Source: Flavobacteriaceae bacterium HL-DH10 (GTDB lineage Bacteria > Bacteroidota > Bacteroidia > Flavobacteriales > Flavobacteriaceae). From it: DNA of 64,000 nt. The stretch's first letter is position 1; every line of letters begins with the position of its first letter. Position numbers and translations under genes: made by a program. The stretch spans positions 1,934,001 to 1,998,000 of the forward strand of contig CP134536.1 in NCBI GenBank assembly GCA_031826515.1. Reading direction: 5' to 3'. Shown in pieces: positions 1 through 8,676 of this stretch. The notes under the pieces were generated by a model. The model did no database searches. It was not told the origin of the DNA and was given only the letters and a program-made list of their open reading frames with translations.

Positions 1-54
1 CTTTTTCATTATTTTGAGTCTTAATTATATTATTGTTTTTAATGTTTGAAAAGA

Positions 55-85
55 AAGGCGAGAGCAATAATTCAACTCTCGCCTT
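55..85 (-). terminator. Hairpin downstream of nosZ
   Basis: A perfect 10-bp inverted repeat (AAGGCGAGAG / CTCTCGCCTT, 11-nt loop) lies 50 bp past the nosZ stop. On the minus strand it is followed by a T-rich tail (TCTTTTC). It would end or attenuate the nos transcript before any further nos genes lying outside the window. Confidence 0.65.
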
Positions 86-134
86 GATAAGGAAATAAAC
101 ACTAAAACAAAATTTCCTTAATTTTAGTAAGTTG

Positions 135-2093
135 TTATTCGCCTAAAGACCAAGATAATTCTAGGTTTGATGACGCAGGAGATACACGAATATAACCTTG
201 CATTTCTTGATGTAAAGCAGAACAGAAATCTGTACAATAAAATGGCCAAACACCAACTTGTTTAGGTTCCCAAATAAATGTTTCGGTTTGTCCTGGCATA
301 ATTAGTAATTCGGATGTGTTGGCTCCAATCATAGCAATACCATGAGGCACATCATAATCTTGCTCTAAATTAGTAACATGAAAATATACTTTGTCTCCTA
401 CTTTAATACCTTCAATATTATCTGGTGAAAAGTGGCTCCGTATCATGGTCATTTGTATATGAACTTCTTTGCCATTTCTAACTACTTTAGTGTCGGCATC
501 ACTTTTGGCAGCATATGGGTGTTTGTTTTCTGCCAATTTATAAAGTTTTTTAGAATTTCCTTCAATTAATGAGGCGGGACAACCAGCAGCATAATGAGGT
601 TCACCGATTGTTGGAAAATCTAGAAGCAATTCCATTTTATCACCAGATATATCATAAAGTTGAGCCGATTGAGTAACTTCTGGACCTGTTGGTAAATAAC
701 GGTCTTTAGTAATTTTATTCATGGCAACAACATATTTACCAAAAGGTTTTGCTGAGTTTCCTCCGGGAATCATTAAGTGACCAACAGAGTAATATGTAGG
801 TTTTCTATCTATAACTTCCCAAGTTCCTAATTTCCATTTTACTACTTCAGATGAAATAAAGAATGTTGTGTAGGCATTCCCTTTTCCATCAAATTCTGTA
901 TGTAATGGTCCTAATCCTGGTTGTTCTACAGACCCTGCAAGTACATCTTCAAATTTTAATATTGGAATACCGTAAGCATCACCATCAAATTTTTTATTAG
1001 CAATGGCATCTTGCATTTTAGTAAATGAATGTACTGTTAAATTAGCTGAAAGTTTTCCGTTACCAACTATATATTCACCAGTAGGATCTACATCACAACC
1101 ATGGGGTGATTTTGGAGTAGGCAATAAGAAAACAGCCCCAGGAACATCTATTGGGTTAATTGTTAAAACCTCTTTTATCATAGTAGATGTAGCAGAATGT
1201 GTTTCATCACTATATACATTATGCGCATAGTTAGTTGGCATTTTAGTTCCACCACCATTGTTTACATATTCTTCAATTTTTTTCCAGTTTATGGCAGCAA
1301 TAAAATCTTTATCGTTTTGTGATGCATTAACTTCTAAAAGAGAATTAGCTTCCTCGGTATTATAGGTAGTAAAAAAGAACCATCCGTGAGATTTTCCACG
1401 TCCAGGGTGTGATAAATCATAATTAAATCCAGGCATTAATATTTGAAATTTAATAGACATTTCACCATTGTCTGGATTTACCTTTAAAAATGATAAAGCG
1501 CCTTTAAAGTTGCCTTTATAATCTTTAATAGACATATCTTTTTGAGGAATAGGTACTGAAAATCGAGTGCCTGCAACAACATACTCCGTGTTTTCAGTTA
1601 CAAATGATGAACTGTGATTTCCAGCACTATTAGGAATTTCAATAATCTCTGTAGTTTCAAAAGTTGTTAAATCAATTTTTGCAATACGAGGTGTATTGTT
1701 TGCATTAATGTAAATATACCTGCCATCAAGTTCCCCATTGGTTTGCGAAATATCAGGGTGGTGAGAATCATCCCAAGGAATAAAACCATGAGATGTGTTT
1801 AACATAGGGCTAGTTTCTTCGTTATAACCATATGCTTTTTCTGCATCTTGAGAAAATACAGGAATTACTTTAAAAAGGCGTCCAGACGGTAAGCCATATA
1901 CAGATAATTGTCCGCTAAATCCTCCAGAAATAAACGCATAAAACTCATCGTGCTGCCCTGGAGCAACATATACTTTTTCGGCAGCATTAGAACTTAATGC
2001 ACTGTTTGATTTTGAAGAATCTCCATTATTGCAACTTGCAAAAGTCAAAGCAATAATTAAAAATCCTATAGAACTATTTAATATTTTTTTCAT
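135..2093 (-). CDS. nosZ: Nitrous-oxide reductase, clade II (Sec-type) NosZ
   Basis: Reduces N2O to N2 in the periplasm, the last step of denitrification. The 652-residue protein has an N-terminal seven-bladed propeller carrying the CuZ-site histidines; DDSHHPD, SPHGCDVDPTG, LHTEFDGKG and GHLMIPGG are visible. A C-terminal cupredoxin domain carries CuA: VPHGIAMIG, then CTDFCSALHQEM near residues 620-631 with both Cys, His and Met in place. The N-terminus is a Sec-type signal without twin arginines, which is characteristic of clade II. It ends in F-A-S-C (Cys21), so the enzyme may be lipid-anchored. It is the third gene of a minus-strand unit after a c-type cytochrome (plausible electron donor) and a fasciclin lipoprotein. 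NosD/F/Y/L are not in the window and may lie beyond position 1. Confidence 0.96.
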   Translation of the reverse strand: MKKILNSSIGFLIIALTFASCNNGDSSKSNSALSSNAAEKVYVAPGQHDEFYAFISGGFSGQLSVYGLPSGRLFKVIPVFSQDAEKAYGYNEETSPMLNTSHGFIPWDDSHHPDISQTNGELDGRYIYINANNTPRIAKIDLTTFETTEIIEIPNSAGNHSSSFVTENTEYVVAGTRFSVPIPQKDMSIKDYKGNFKGALSFLKVNPDNGEMSIKFQILMPGFNYDLSHPGRGKSHGWFFFTTYNTEEANSLLEVNASQNDKDFIAAINWKKIEEYVNNGGGTKMPTNYAHNVYSDETHSATSTMIKEVLTINPIDVPGAVFLLPTPKSPHGCDVDPTGEYIVGNGKLSANLTVHSFTKMQDAIANKKFDGDAYGIPILKFEDVLAGSVEQPGLGPLHTEFDGKGNAYTTFFISSEVVKWKLGTWEVIDRKPTYYSVGHLMIPGGNSAKPFGKYVVAMNKITKDRYLPTGPEVTQSAQLYDISGDKMELLLDFPTIGEPHYAAGCPASLIEGNSKKLYKLAENKHPYAAKSDADTKVVRNGKEVHIQMTMIRSHFSPDNIEGIKVGDKVYFHVTNLEQDYDVPHGIAMIGANTSELLIMPGQTETFIWEPKQVGVWPFYCTDFCSALHQEMQGYIRVSPASSNLELSWSLGE

Positions 2094-2111
2094 AATGTAT
2101 TATTTAAATGA

Positions 2112-2681
2112 TTAGTTTTCAGGCAAAATAACTTTATCTACAACATGTATAATACCATTTCCAGCAGGTATACTAGCAATTATTTTGGCTCCTCCAATAA
2201 ATACATCATCTTCAATAACTTCTACGTTTACGCTTTGATTATTAGCTTGCCCTAGTTTTTTAAATTTCTTTAGAAAGTCTTTTGAGTAGTTGCCAGGTGT
2301 AACGTGGTTTAATAAAATATTTGATAAAGTGGCTTTGTTCTCAGGTTTTAATAAATTCTCAACTGTTCCTGCTGGTAATGCCGCAAAAGCATCGTTTGTT
2401 GGTGCAAAAACCATTAGTGGACCAGCATTTACTAAAGCATTTTCCAATTCGGCTGCCTGAACAGCAGCTACAAGTGTTGTATGATCTTTTGAACCGATTG
2501 CTATTTGCAATATGTTTGGAGTAGAGCCGTCATCTTCAATAAAAGCTTGTCCTTGTTTTTCATCAGTTGTAGATACAACTGTAGTTGTAGATGTTTCTGC
2601 AGGAGTTTCTTTATTATTTTTACAATTAAAAAAGAAAACAACAAGGAAAACGGTAAGTAAAATGTTTAAGTTGGTTTTCAT
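2112..2681 (-). CDS. Fasciclin (FAS1) domain lipoprotein in the nos operon
   Basis: The 189-residue protein has a short hydrophobic signal ending in F-F-N-C (about Cys20), suggesting a lipoprotein, then a Thr/Glu-rich linker and one FAS1 domain from about residue 50. FAS1 hallmarks are visible: FAPTNDAFAALPAGTVENLL, a central NHVTPG stretch, and the closing NGIIHVVDKVILP motif. FAS1 domains are general adhesion or protein-interaction modules with no enzymatic role. It sits 18 bp upstream of nosZ and 6 bp downstream of the cytochrome gene, so it is surely cotranscribed. I infer a scaffold or copper/NosZ-maturation role, but nothing in the sequence proves this. Confidence 0.9.
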   Translation of the reverse strand: MKTNLNILLTVFLVVFFFNCKNNKETPAETSTTTVVSTTDEKQGQAFIEDDGSTPNILQIAIGSKDHTTLVAAVQAAELENALVNAGPLMVFAPTNDAFAALPAGTVENLLKPENKATLSNILLNHVTPGNYSKDFLKKFKKLGQANNQSVNVEVIEDDVFIGGAKIIASIPAGNGIIHVVDKVILPEN

Positions 2682-2687
2682 ATAATA

Positions 2688-3191
2688 TTATTTTAATGTT
2701 CTAAAGTATTCTAAAACAGCTCTAGCTTCGGCCTCTGTAAGGTTTTGATTTGCCATAGGAGCACCATTAAATTCAGTTAATAAATCTTTAGCTAAAGGGT
2801 TTTTTTGCATCATTTCTTCTGGATTTAAAATCATATTCATAACCCATTCTGGAGTCCTACGTTCTAAAATGCCTAATGGTGCTGGGCCAATAAATTTTTT
2901 ATCTACACGGTGGCATGCAGTACACATTTTTTTATACACATCTTCACCATGAGTTGCCATGGTTTGATCTATTTCATCCCCAAGTTCAACAGATTTTATT
3001 GGACCAACGCCTTTGTCGTTTAAGTCTATTCTTTTTGATGCAGTAACAGGCTCAGCTTTAGTTACTTTTTTTTCTGTTGTAGTTGTTTTTTCGTAAGAGA
3101 AACCTGCTTTCTTTTTTTCTTCTTTACCACCACAGCTTATAAGTAGTAAAATTAATAATGTCATTAAAGTTTTTAGTGTTGTTGTTTTCAT
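2688..3191 (-). CDS. Monoheme c-type cytochrome lipoprotein, first gene of the nos unit
   Basis: The 167-residue protein has a lipoprotein signal (L-I-S-C, Cys20), a charged Lys/Thr/Glu linker, then a class I cytochrome c domain. The single heme motif CTACH is at residues 90-94, and the likely axial Met is in GAPMANQ near residue 146. It is first in the operon with the fasciclin protein and nosZ. It probably passes electrons from the quinol/cytochrome pool to NosZ CuA. Clade II nos clusters often encode a cytochrome c; the donor role is inferred. Its heme domain resembles that at the N-terminus of ActA further along this window (CAACHKLDKKMTGP versus CTACHRVDKKFIGP). Confidence 0.9.
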   Translation of the reverse strand: MKTTTLKTLMTLLILLLISCGGKEEKKKAGFSYEKTTTTEKKVTKAEPVTASKRIDLNDKGVGPIKSVELGDEIDQTMATHGEDVYKKMCTACHRVDKKFIGPAPLGILERRTPEWVMNMILNPEEMMQKNPLAKDLLTEFNGAPMANQNLTEAEARAVLEYFRTLK

Positions 3192-3210
3192 ATTGATTAA
3201 ATTTATTTGT

Positions 3211-3218
3211 CAAATCTA
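3211..3218 (-). promoter_or_regulatory. -7 box of the nos operon promoter
   Basis: On the minus strand this reads TAGATTTG, a match to the Bacteroidota TAnnTTTG box, 20 bp before the cytochrome start. No TTG -33 element is found at the usual distance, so the promoter may need an activator. A palindrome at 3241-3254 would be centred about 41 bp upstream of the predicted start site. Confidence 0.55.
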
Positions 3219-3240
3219 TAATCTTGATTAATAATATAAA

Positions 3241-3254
3241 ATGATATATGTCAT
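3241..3254. promoter_or_regulatory. Crp/Fnr-type palindrome between nos and the Rrf2 gene
   Basis: ATGATATATGTCAT contains TGA-N6-TCA, the core spacing of Crp/Fnr-family operators, with A/T flanks (12 of 14 positions symmetric). It sits about midway between two divergent -7 boxes and would be near -41 to -42 for both transcripts, the class II activator position. A very similar palindrome occurs in the ACIII leader at 51838-51851. Regulator identity is unknown. Confidence 0.45.
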
Positions 3255-3277
3255 ATTTAAGACAAAATTATCTTTTT

Positions 3278-3285
3278 TATATTTG
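3278..3285 (+). promoter_or_regulatory. -7 box of the Rrf2 regulator gene
   Basis: TATATTTG matches the TAnnTTTG consensus 23 bp before the start codon. There is no clear TTG at about -33. Confidence 0.5.
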
Positions 3286-3308
3286 TATAAATTTATTTAT
3301 ATTCTAAA

Positions 3309-3740
3309 ATGCTCTCAAAATCTTCAAAATATGCCATTAAAGCCGTTACATTTTTGGCTTTAAATTCAAGTAAGAAAAAAAAGGTAATGGTTAAGGATAT
3401 TGCCGAACCTATTAATGTTCCGCAGGCATATATTGCTAAATTACTTCAGGATCTAGTTCGGTTTAATATAGTATCTTCTGTTAGAGGTCCTAAGGGCGGA
3501 TTTTATTTAGATGATAAAAATAAAGAGCAGTCTGTTTTTAGTATTATAAATGTTATTGACGGAGAAAAAAAGTTGAGTACTTGTATGTTAAGTTTAGGAA
3601 GTTGTAATGAGACAAAACCTTGTCCTTTACATAATATATTAAGTGCTTCGAGAGATGAAATATTAAAGAATTTGAAAGATAAAACTATTAAGGAATTATC
3701 ATTAGATGTTAAATCTGGAAATTCGTTTTTACCACTATAA
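3309..3740 (+). CDS. Rrf2-family transcription regulator with three-cysteine cluster motif
   Basis: The 143-residue protein has an N-terminal winged helix (SSKYAIKAVTFLA, then a recognition helix near VPQAYIAKLLQDL) and the wing motif VRGPKGGFYL typical of Rrf2 proteins. Cys92, Cys99 and Cys105 (spacing C-x6-C-x5-C) resemble the Fe-S ligand triads of IscR and NsrR. Divergent from the cytochrome-fasciclin-nosZ unit with a 117-bp shared promoter, it is the obvious candidate regulator of N2O reduction, probably sensing NO or oxygen/redox through an Fe-S cluster. The NsrR-like role is inferred; an IscR-like role is less likely because no isc/suf genes are nearby. Confidence 0.9.
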   Translation: MLSKSSKYAIKAVTFLALNSSKKKKVMVKDIAEPINVPQAYIAKLLQDLVRFNIVSSVRGPKGGFYLDDKNKEQSVFSIINVIDGEKKLSTCMLSLGSCNETKPCPLHNILSASRDEILKNLKDKTIKELSLDVKSGNSFLPL

Positions 3741-3742
3741 GG

Positions 3743-4288
3743 CTAAAAGTACAACCTCACAAAAGGCGCCCAAGAATCTGCATAAATACTTTTTTGATTG
3801 TTATACAGAATATCATATCTAATGCCAAAAGTAATATTGCCATTTCTATATCCAGCACCTAAAAATAAAGCAGGAATCCAATAATTATCGTCTTCAATAT
3901 TTAAGTTAACATTATAGCGTCTATTTACGTTAAGTTGTTCAAATTCTGCCGAAAGTTGAATTTCATTAATAATATTAAAAAGACTAATAATACTACCGCC
4001 TAAAATAGTAGATTTATAGATGCTTTTTTGATTGTTAAAGGTTGCATTAAGTCCAAAACCAAGGGCTATTATTTCATTAAATTCATATATAGCACTAGGA
4101 GCAATAGTTGCACTAAAAAAGGTGTCACTAAAATTTAAACCAAAACCACCTCCAAAACGTACACCTTTCCAGAGATCATTTGTTTTATCTTGTGCATAAG
4201 AGAAATGAACAAAACAAAAAACAATTAAGAAAATTAATAGTTTTGTTTTGTTGATTATAGAAAATATGGGCATAAATTTATAATTCAT
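3743..4288 (-). CDS. Outer-membrane beta-barrel protein, function unknown
   Basis: The 181-residue protein has a signal peptide ending near SYAQ and then alternating amphipathic strands with glycine/aromatic turns (FGGGFGLNF, IALGFGLNATF, ALFLGAGYRNGNITFGIRYDIL), ending in an aromatic residue (VRLYF) as outer-membrane barrels do. A more typical start is Met6 (position 4273), just before the hydrophobic core. It converges on the Rrf2 gene with only 2 bp between stops and is divergent from sucA. Some flavobacterial homologues next to sucA carry the name alpha-ketoglutarate decarboxylase, but nothing here supports enzymatic activity. Confidence 0.75.
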   Translation of the reverse strand: MNYKFMPIFSIINKTKLLIFLIVFCFVHFSYAQDKTNDLWKGVRFGGGFGLNFSDTFFSATIAPSAIYEFNEIIALGFGLNATFNNQKSIYKSTILGGSIISLFNIINEIQLSAEFEQLNVNRRYNVNLNIEDDNYWIPALFLGAGYRNGNITFGIRYDILYNNQKSIYADSWAPFVRLYF

Positions 4289-4320
4289 TAAAAAATTAAC
4301 ACAAAATATTGCTTATTGAT

Positions 4321-4339
4321 GATAACGATTCTTGTTATC
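4321..4339. promoter_or_regulatory. Inverted repeat upstream of sucA
   Basis: GATAAC-N7-GTTATC lies 33 bp past the start of the minus-strand barrel gene and about 90 bp before sucA. It could be an operator for either divergent gene. I know of no matching regulator. Confidence 0.25.
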
Positions 4340-4382
4340 TTATAAATATAGTAAAAGAAACACCTAATTTTTTTAAAAGTTG

Positions 4383-4390
4383 TATTTTTG
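4383..4390 (+). promoter_or_regulatory. -7 box of sucAB
   Basis: TATTTTTG fits TAnnTTTG and would give a leader of about 35 nt before sucA. Confidence 0.45.
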
Positions 4391-4429
4391 ACCCCAAATT
4401 TGAGTAAACGATAGTGAATTATAATAATA

Positions 4430-7171
4430 ATGGATAAATTTTCCTTTTTAAACGCAGCACATACAGCATATTTTGCCGATTTATACGATCAATATTTACA
4501 GAACCCAGATAGTGTAGAACCTAGTTGGAGAGCTTTTTTTCAAGGTTATGATTTTGGTAGTGAAAATTATGGATTAGAGGGTGAAATAGTAGAAGGTGTT
4601 TCGGCACAAATGCCAGAATACCTACAGAAAGAATTTCAAGTTATAAAACTTATTGATGGTTATAGAATGCGAGGGCATTTGTTTACTAAAACAAATCCTG
4701 TACGAAATAGAAGAACCTATACACCAACATTAGATATTGAAAATTTCGGTCTTTCCGCAAACGATTTAGATACTGTTTTTAATGCAGGTGAAATTTTGGG
4801 TATTGGCACCCAGACTTTACGTGAAATTATTATTCATTTAGACAGGATTTATTGCAGTTCTATAGGCGTAGAATATATGTATTTACGTAATCCTGAAGTG
4901 ATTTCATGGTGGCAGGGTAAATTAAATTTTAATGATAATCAACCTAATTTTTCACCAGATAAAAAGAAATATATCCTTTCGAAATTAAACCAAGCGGTGA
5001 ATTTTGAAAACTTTTTGCAAACAAAATATGTTGGGCAAAAACGATTTTCTCTAGAAGGAGGTGAATCATTAATTCCAGCAATAAGTAATGTGCTTTTTTA
5101 TGCTGTTGAAAAATATGATGTAAAAGAATGTGTTTTAGGAATGGCTCACCGTGGGCGTTTAAGCACACTCGTAAATATTTTTAGAAAACCAATGAACGAA
5201 CTCTTAAGTGAGTTTGATGGTAAAGATTTTGAAGACGAAGATATAGATGGAGATGTTAAATACCATTTAGGGTTAACCTTAGATAAAACCTATCAAAATG
5301 GTAAAACCATAAAAATGAATTTGGTGCCAAACCCATCACATTTAGAAACGGTTGCATCGGTTGCTGAAGGTATTACAAGAGCAAAAATTGACACAGATTA
5401 CGAAGGAGACGATCAAAAAATATTACCAATAATAGTGCATGGAGATGCCGCTATAGCAGGTCAAGGTATTGCTTATGAAGTAGCTCAAATGAGTCAATTA
5501 AATGGTTACAAAACTGGAGGTACTATTCATATTGTTGTTAATAACCAAATTGGTTTTACTACTAATTATTTAGATGCGCGTTCAAGCACCTATTGTACAG
5601 ATGTTGCAAAGGTAACTTTATCACCAGTTTTACACGTAAATGCAGATGATGCTGAGGCTGTTGTACATGCTGTAGAGTTAGCTTTAGACTATAGAATGCG
5701 ATATAAGAAAGACGTTTATATAGATTTGTTGGGTTACCGTAAATATGGACATAATGAAGGTGATGAACCTCGTTTTACACAACCAAAATTATATAAAGAA
5801 ATAGCAAAGCATAAAAACCCTTTTCAATTATATTCTAGTAAATTAATTACTGAAAATACTATTGATAAAACATATTTAGACACTATTGTTTCAGAGTTTA
5901 AAGAGACTTTAGAGAGTGAGTATGTAAAGTCAAAAGAGGCAGAATCTTCTAAAGTTAGAGAATTTATGCAAGAACGTTGGACTAATTTTCAACGACAAGG
6001 GCTAGAAGGTATGTTAAAAGTTGCAGACACAACATTTCCTGAAAATAATTTAAAAAATATTTCTAAAATTGTTTCAACAGTTCCAGAAGGTGTTAAGTTT
6101 TTAAGGAAAGCCGAAAGAATTCTTGACGGACGATCAAAAATGGTTTTTGAAACCGATACTTTAGATTGGGGAATGGCTGAAACTTTAGCCTATGGTAGTT
6201 TGTTAGAAGAAGGATTTAATGTGCGTATATCTGGTCAAGATGTTGAGCGTGGTACATTTAGTCATAGACATGCTATTTTACGTGATGAAATATCAGAAGA
6301 ACGTATTAATTTATTAAACACAAACCCAGAGAATAAAGGTAAAATGGATATTTTTAATTCCTTTTTATCAGAATATGGTGTGCTAGGTTTTGATTATGGT
6401 TACGCCATGGCAAATCCAAATACATTAACTATTTGGGAAGCACAATTTGGAGATTTTAGTAATGGTGCTCAAATTATATTTGACCAATATTTATCGGCAG
6501 CAGAAGATAAATGGAAAGCGCAAAATGGTATTGTTGTTTTATTGCCACATGGTTATGAAGGGCAAGGATCTGAACACTCATCGGCAAGAATAGAACGTTA
6601 TTTACAACTTTGTGGTGATGATAATATGATAGTTGCAGATTGTACAACACCTGCAAATATTTATCACTTATTGCGTCGTCAAATGAAGCGCGATTTTAGA
6701 AAACCATTAATAGTTTTTACACCAAAAAGTTTATTACGTCATCCAAAAGCAGTTTCAAGTTTAAATGAATTAGCTTCAGGTAACTTTCAAGAAGTTATAG
6801 ACGATACAATAAATCCAGAAAATGTAAAGAAACTTGTTTTCTGTACAGGTAAATTCTATTATGATTTATTAGCAGAAAGGGAAGTCATAGAATCAGATGA
6901 TGTTGCTTTAGTTAGAATTGAGCAATTATTTCCTTTGCATTTAGAAAAAATTCAAGAAATAATAAGTCGTTATCCTAATGTTAAAACATATGCTTGGGCA
7001 CAAGAAGAACCTAAAAATATGGGAGCTTGGAGTTATATGTTACAACGTATGGATTTGGTTAAATTAGAAGTTTATTCTAGACCATTTAGTTCGGTTCCAG
7101 CTCCAGGGTCTAGTACACGAGATAAAGGCAGACAGCGTCGTGTTATTAATGCTGTTTTTGATAAAAATTAG
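4430..7171 (+). CDS. sucA: 2-oxoglutarate dehydrogenase E1 component
   Basis: Thiamine-diphosphate-dependent decarboxylase of the TCA-cycle 2-oxoglutarate dehydrogenase complex, converting 2-oxoglutarate to the succinyl group carried by E2. The 913 residues are normal for the family. The N-terminal segment SFLNAAHTAYFADLYDQYL is the conserved E2/E3-binding leader. ThDP/active-site motifs visible include GMAHRGRLSTLVN, VHGDAAIAGQG, YRKYGHNEGDEPRFTQP and, in the pyrimidine-binding domain, RGTFSHRHAILRDE. It is followed 38 bp later by sucB; the pair forms a two-gene operon closed by a terminator. The E3 (lpd) and sucCD genes are elsewhere. Confidence 0.97.
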   Translation: MDKFSFLNAAHTAYFADLYDQYLQNPDSVEPSWRAFFQGYDFGSENYGLEGEIVEGVSAQMPEYLQKEFQVIKLIDGYRMRGHLFTKTNPVRNRRTYTPTLDIENFGLSANDLDTVFNAGEILGIGTQTLREIIIHLDRIYCSSIGVEYMYLRNPEVISWWQGKLNFNDNQPNFSPDKKKYILSKLNQAVNFENFLQTKYVGQKRFSLEGGESLIPAISNVLFYAVEKYDVKECVLGMAHRGRLSTLVNIFRKPMNELLSEFDGKDFEDEDIDGDVKYHLGLTLDKTYQNGKTIKMNLVPNPSHLETVASVAEGITRAKIDTDYEGDDQKILPIIVHGDAAIAGQGIAYEVAQMSQLNGYKTGGTIHIVVNNQIGFTTNYLDARSSTYCTDVAKVTLSPVLHVNADDAEAVVHAVELALDYRMRYKKDVYIDLLGYRKYGHNEGDEPRFTQPKLYKEIAKHKNPFQLYSSKLITENTIDKTYLDTIVSEFKETLESEYVKSKEAESSKVREFMQERWTNFQRQGLEGMLKVADTTFPENNLKNISKIVSTVPEGVKFLRKAERILDGRSKMVFETDTLDWGMAETLAYGSLLEEGFNVRISGQDVERGTFSHRHAILRDEISEERINLLNTNPENKGKMDIFNSFLSEYGVLGFDYGYAMANPNTLTIWEAQFGDFSNGAQIIFDQYLSAAEDKWKAQNGIVVLLPHGYEGQGSEHSSARIERYLQLCGDDNMIVADCTTPANIYHLLRRQMKRDFRKPLIVFTPKSLLRHPKAVSSLNELASGNFQEVIDDTINPENVKKLVFCTGKFYYDLLAEREVIESDDVALVRIEQLFPLHLEKIQEIISRYPNVKTYAWAQEEPKNMGAWSYMLQRMDLVKLEVYSRPFSSVPAPGSSTRDKGRQRRVINAVFDKN

Positions 7172-7209
7172 TTAAAAAAAGAAAATCAATTAAAATAAAA
7201 TTATAAAAA

Positions 7210-8418
7210 ATGATTTTAGAAATGAAAGTGCCTTCACCAGGCGAGTCTATTACAGAAGTAGAAATAGCAACATGGCTAGTAGAGGATGGAGATTATGTAG
7301 AAAAAGATCAAGCCATTGCTGAGGTAGATAGTGATAAAGCAACACTTGAATTACCTGCGGAAGCTAGTGGAATTATTACACTCAAAGCTGAAGAAGGTGA
7401 TGCTGTAGCTGTTGGTGCTATAGTATGTTTAATTGATACAAGTGCGGAAAAACCAGAAGGAGATGCTCCAAAAGTTGAAAAACAAGAAGAAGCACCAAAG
7501 GTTGAAGCTCCTAAAGCTGCTGAGCCAGAAGCTAAAACGTATGCTACAGGTTCTGCAAGTCCTGCTGCAAAGAAGATTTTAGCAGAAAAAGGTATGGATA
7601 CTGCTTCAATTTCTGGAACAGGAAAAGACGGTAGAGTTACTAAAGATGATGCTATAAATGCGATTCCTTCTATGGGAACTCCAACAGGAGGGAATAGAGG
7701 AACTTCTAGAAGTAAAATGTCTATGTTACGTCGTAAAGTAGCAGAGCGTTTAGTTGAAGTTAAGAATACAACAGCTATGTTAACTACTTTTAATGAAGTT
7801 GATATGTCTCCTATTTTTGCGTTACGTAATGAATATAAAGAAACCTTTAAAGCAAAGCATGGTGTTGGTTTAGGGTTTATGAGTTTCTTTACCCTCGCAG
7901 TTGTTAGGGCTTTAGAAATGTATCCAGCAGTAAACTCTATGATTGATGGAAAAGAAATGCTGACTTATGATTTTTGTGATATTAGTATAGCTGTTTCTGG
8001 ACCAAAAGGACTTATGGTACCAGTTATTAGAAATGCTGAAAACCTAAGTTTTAGAGGTGTAGAATCTGAAGTAAAACGTTTAGCACTTCGTGCTAGAGAT
8101 GGTCAAATTACAGTTGATGAAATGACAGGAGGAACCTTTACTATTACAAATGGAGGTGTTTTTGGAAGTATGTTATCTACACCAATTATAAACCCGCCAC
8201 AAAGTGGTATTTTAGGAATGCATAATATTGTAGAGCGTCCTGTTGCTATTGATGGAAAAGTTGAAATACGTCCTATTATGTATGTAGCTTTATCTTATGA
8301 TCATAGAATAATTGATGGAAAAGAAAGTGTAGGCTTTTTAGTGGCTGTAAAAGAAGCCTTAGAAAATCCAACAGAATTATTAATGAATAATGATGTTAAA
8401 AAGGCTTTAGAGCTTTAG
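7210..8418 (+). CDS. sucB: Dihydrolipoyllysine succinyltransferase (E2 of 2-oxoglutarate dehydrogenase)
   Basis: Carries the succinyl group from E1 to CoA. Order of domains in 402 residues: one lipoyl domain (1-75, lipoylated lysine about K43 in DSDKATLEL), a Glu/Pro/Ala-rich linker (80-110), a peripheral-subunit-binding domain (about 115-152, [13 protein letters not shown]...[10 protein letters not shown]) and the catalytic domain with active-site His in [16 protein letters not shown] near residue 374. The start [17 protein letters not shown] is the standard one. Single-lipoyl architecture and linkage to sucA separate it from pyruvate dehydrogenase E2. Confidence 0.96.
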   Translation: MILEMKVPSPGESITEVEIATWLVEDGDYVEKDQAIAEVDSDKATLELPAEASGIITLKAEEGDAVAVGAIVCLIDTSAEKPEGDAPKVEKQEEAPKVEAPKAAEPEAKTYATGSASPAAKKILAEKGMDTASISGTGKDGRVTKDDAINAIPSMGTPTGGNRGTSRSKMSMLRRKVAERLVEVKNTTAMLTTFNEVDMSPIFALRNEYKETFKAKHGVGLGFMSFFTLAVVRALEMYPAVNSMIDGKEMLTYDFCDISIAVSGPKGLMVPVIRNAENLSFRGVESEVKRLALRARDGQITVDEMTGGTFTITNGGVFGSMLSTPIINPPQSGILGMHNIVERPVAIDGKVEIRPIMYVALSYDHRIIDGKESVGFLVAVKEALENPTELLMNNDVKKALEL

Positions 8419-8437
8419 TCTACAAAAATAATTTTAT

Positions 8438-8470
8438 AAAAATAGCTGCCATTTTGGTGGCTATTTTTTT
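8438..8470 (+). terminator. Terminator of sucAB
   Basis: AAAAATAGC ... GCTATTTTT stem extended inward by two wobble and two C-G pairs, loop ATTTT, then a T run. It lies 19 bp after the sucB stop. Confidence 0.85.
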
Positions 8471-8480
8471 TATTAACAGT

Positions 8481-8582
8481 CTATATTATATTAATAATAA
8501 CATTAATTGATATAATAACAATTACTAATATACCTAATCCAATTGCAAGGTATTTTTCTAGAGTACTATTGTTTTTTTTCAT
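8481..8582 (-). CDS. Possible 33-residue single-span membrane protein
   Basis: An open frame reads MKKNNSTLEKYLAIGLGILV followed by an Ile/Val/Asn-rich hydrophobic segment to a TAG stop. It looks like a polar N-terminus plus one transmembrane helix. It has an ATG but no obvious Shine-Dalgarno site, and its end abuts the sucB terminator. Such frames arise by chance in AT-rich DNA. Support is only the good N-terminal composition and the otherwise empty space. Confidence 0.3.
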   Translation of the reverse strand: MKKNNSTLEKYLAIGLGILVIVIISINVIINII

Positions 8583-8676
8583 AGTTTGGGCTTATAAATA
8601 GGTTTCTTTTTGATTTATACAAGTTTAAACTCTATGCTATTAGAGCACAGGGTAATTTGATAATGCCTTTTTTAAT

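Noticed and set aside
3743-4288. alpha-Ketoglutarate decarboxylase as product name for the barrel gene
   Set aside because: Sequence is a small signal-peptide beta-barrel with no thiamine or catalytic motif; the name would come only from adjacency to sucA.
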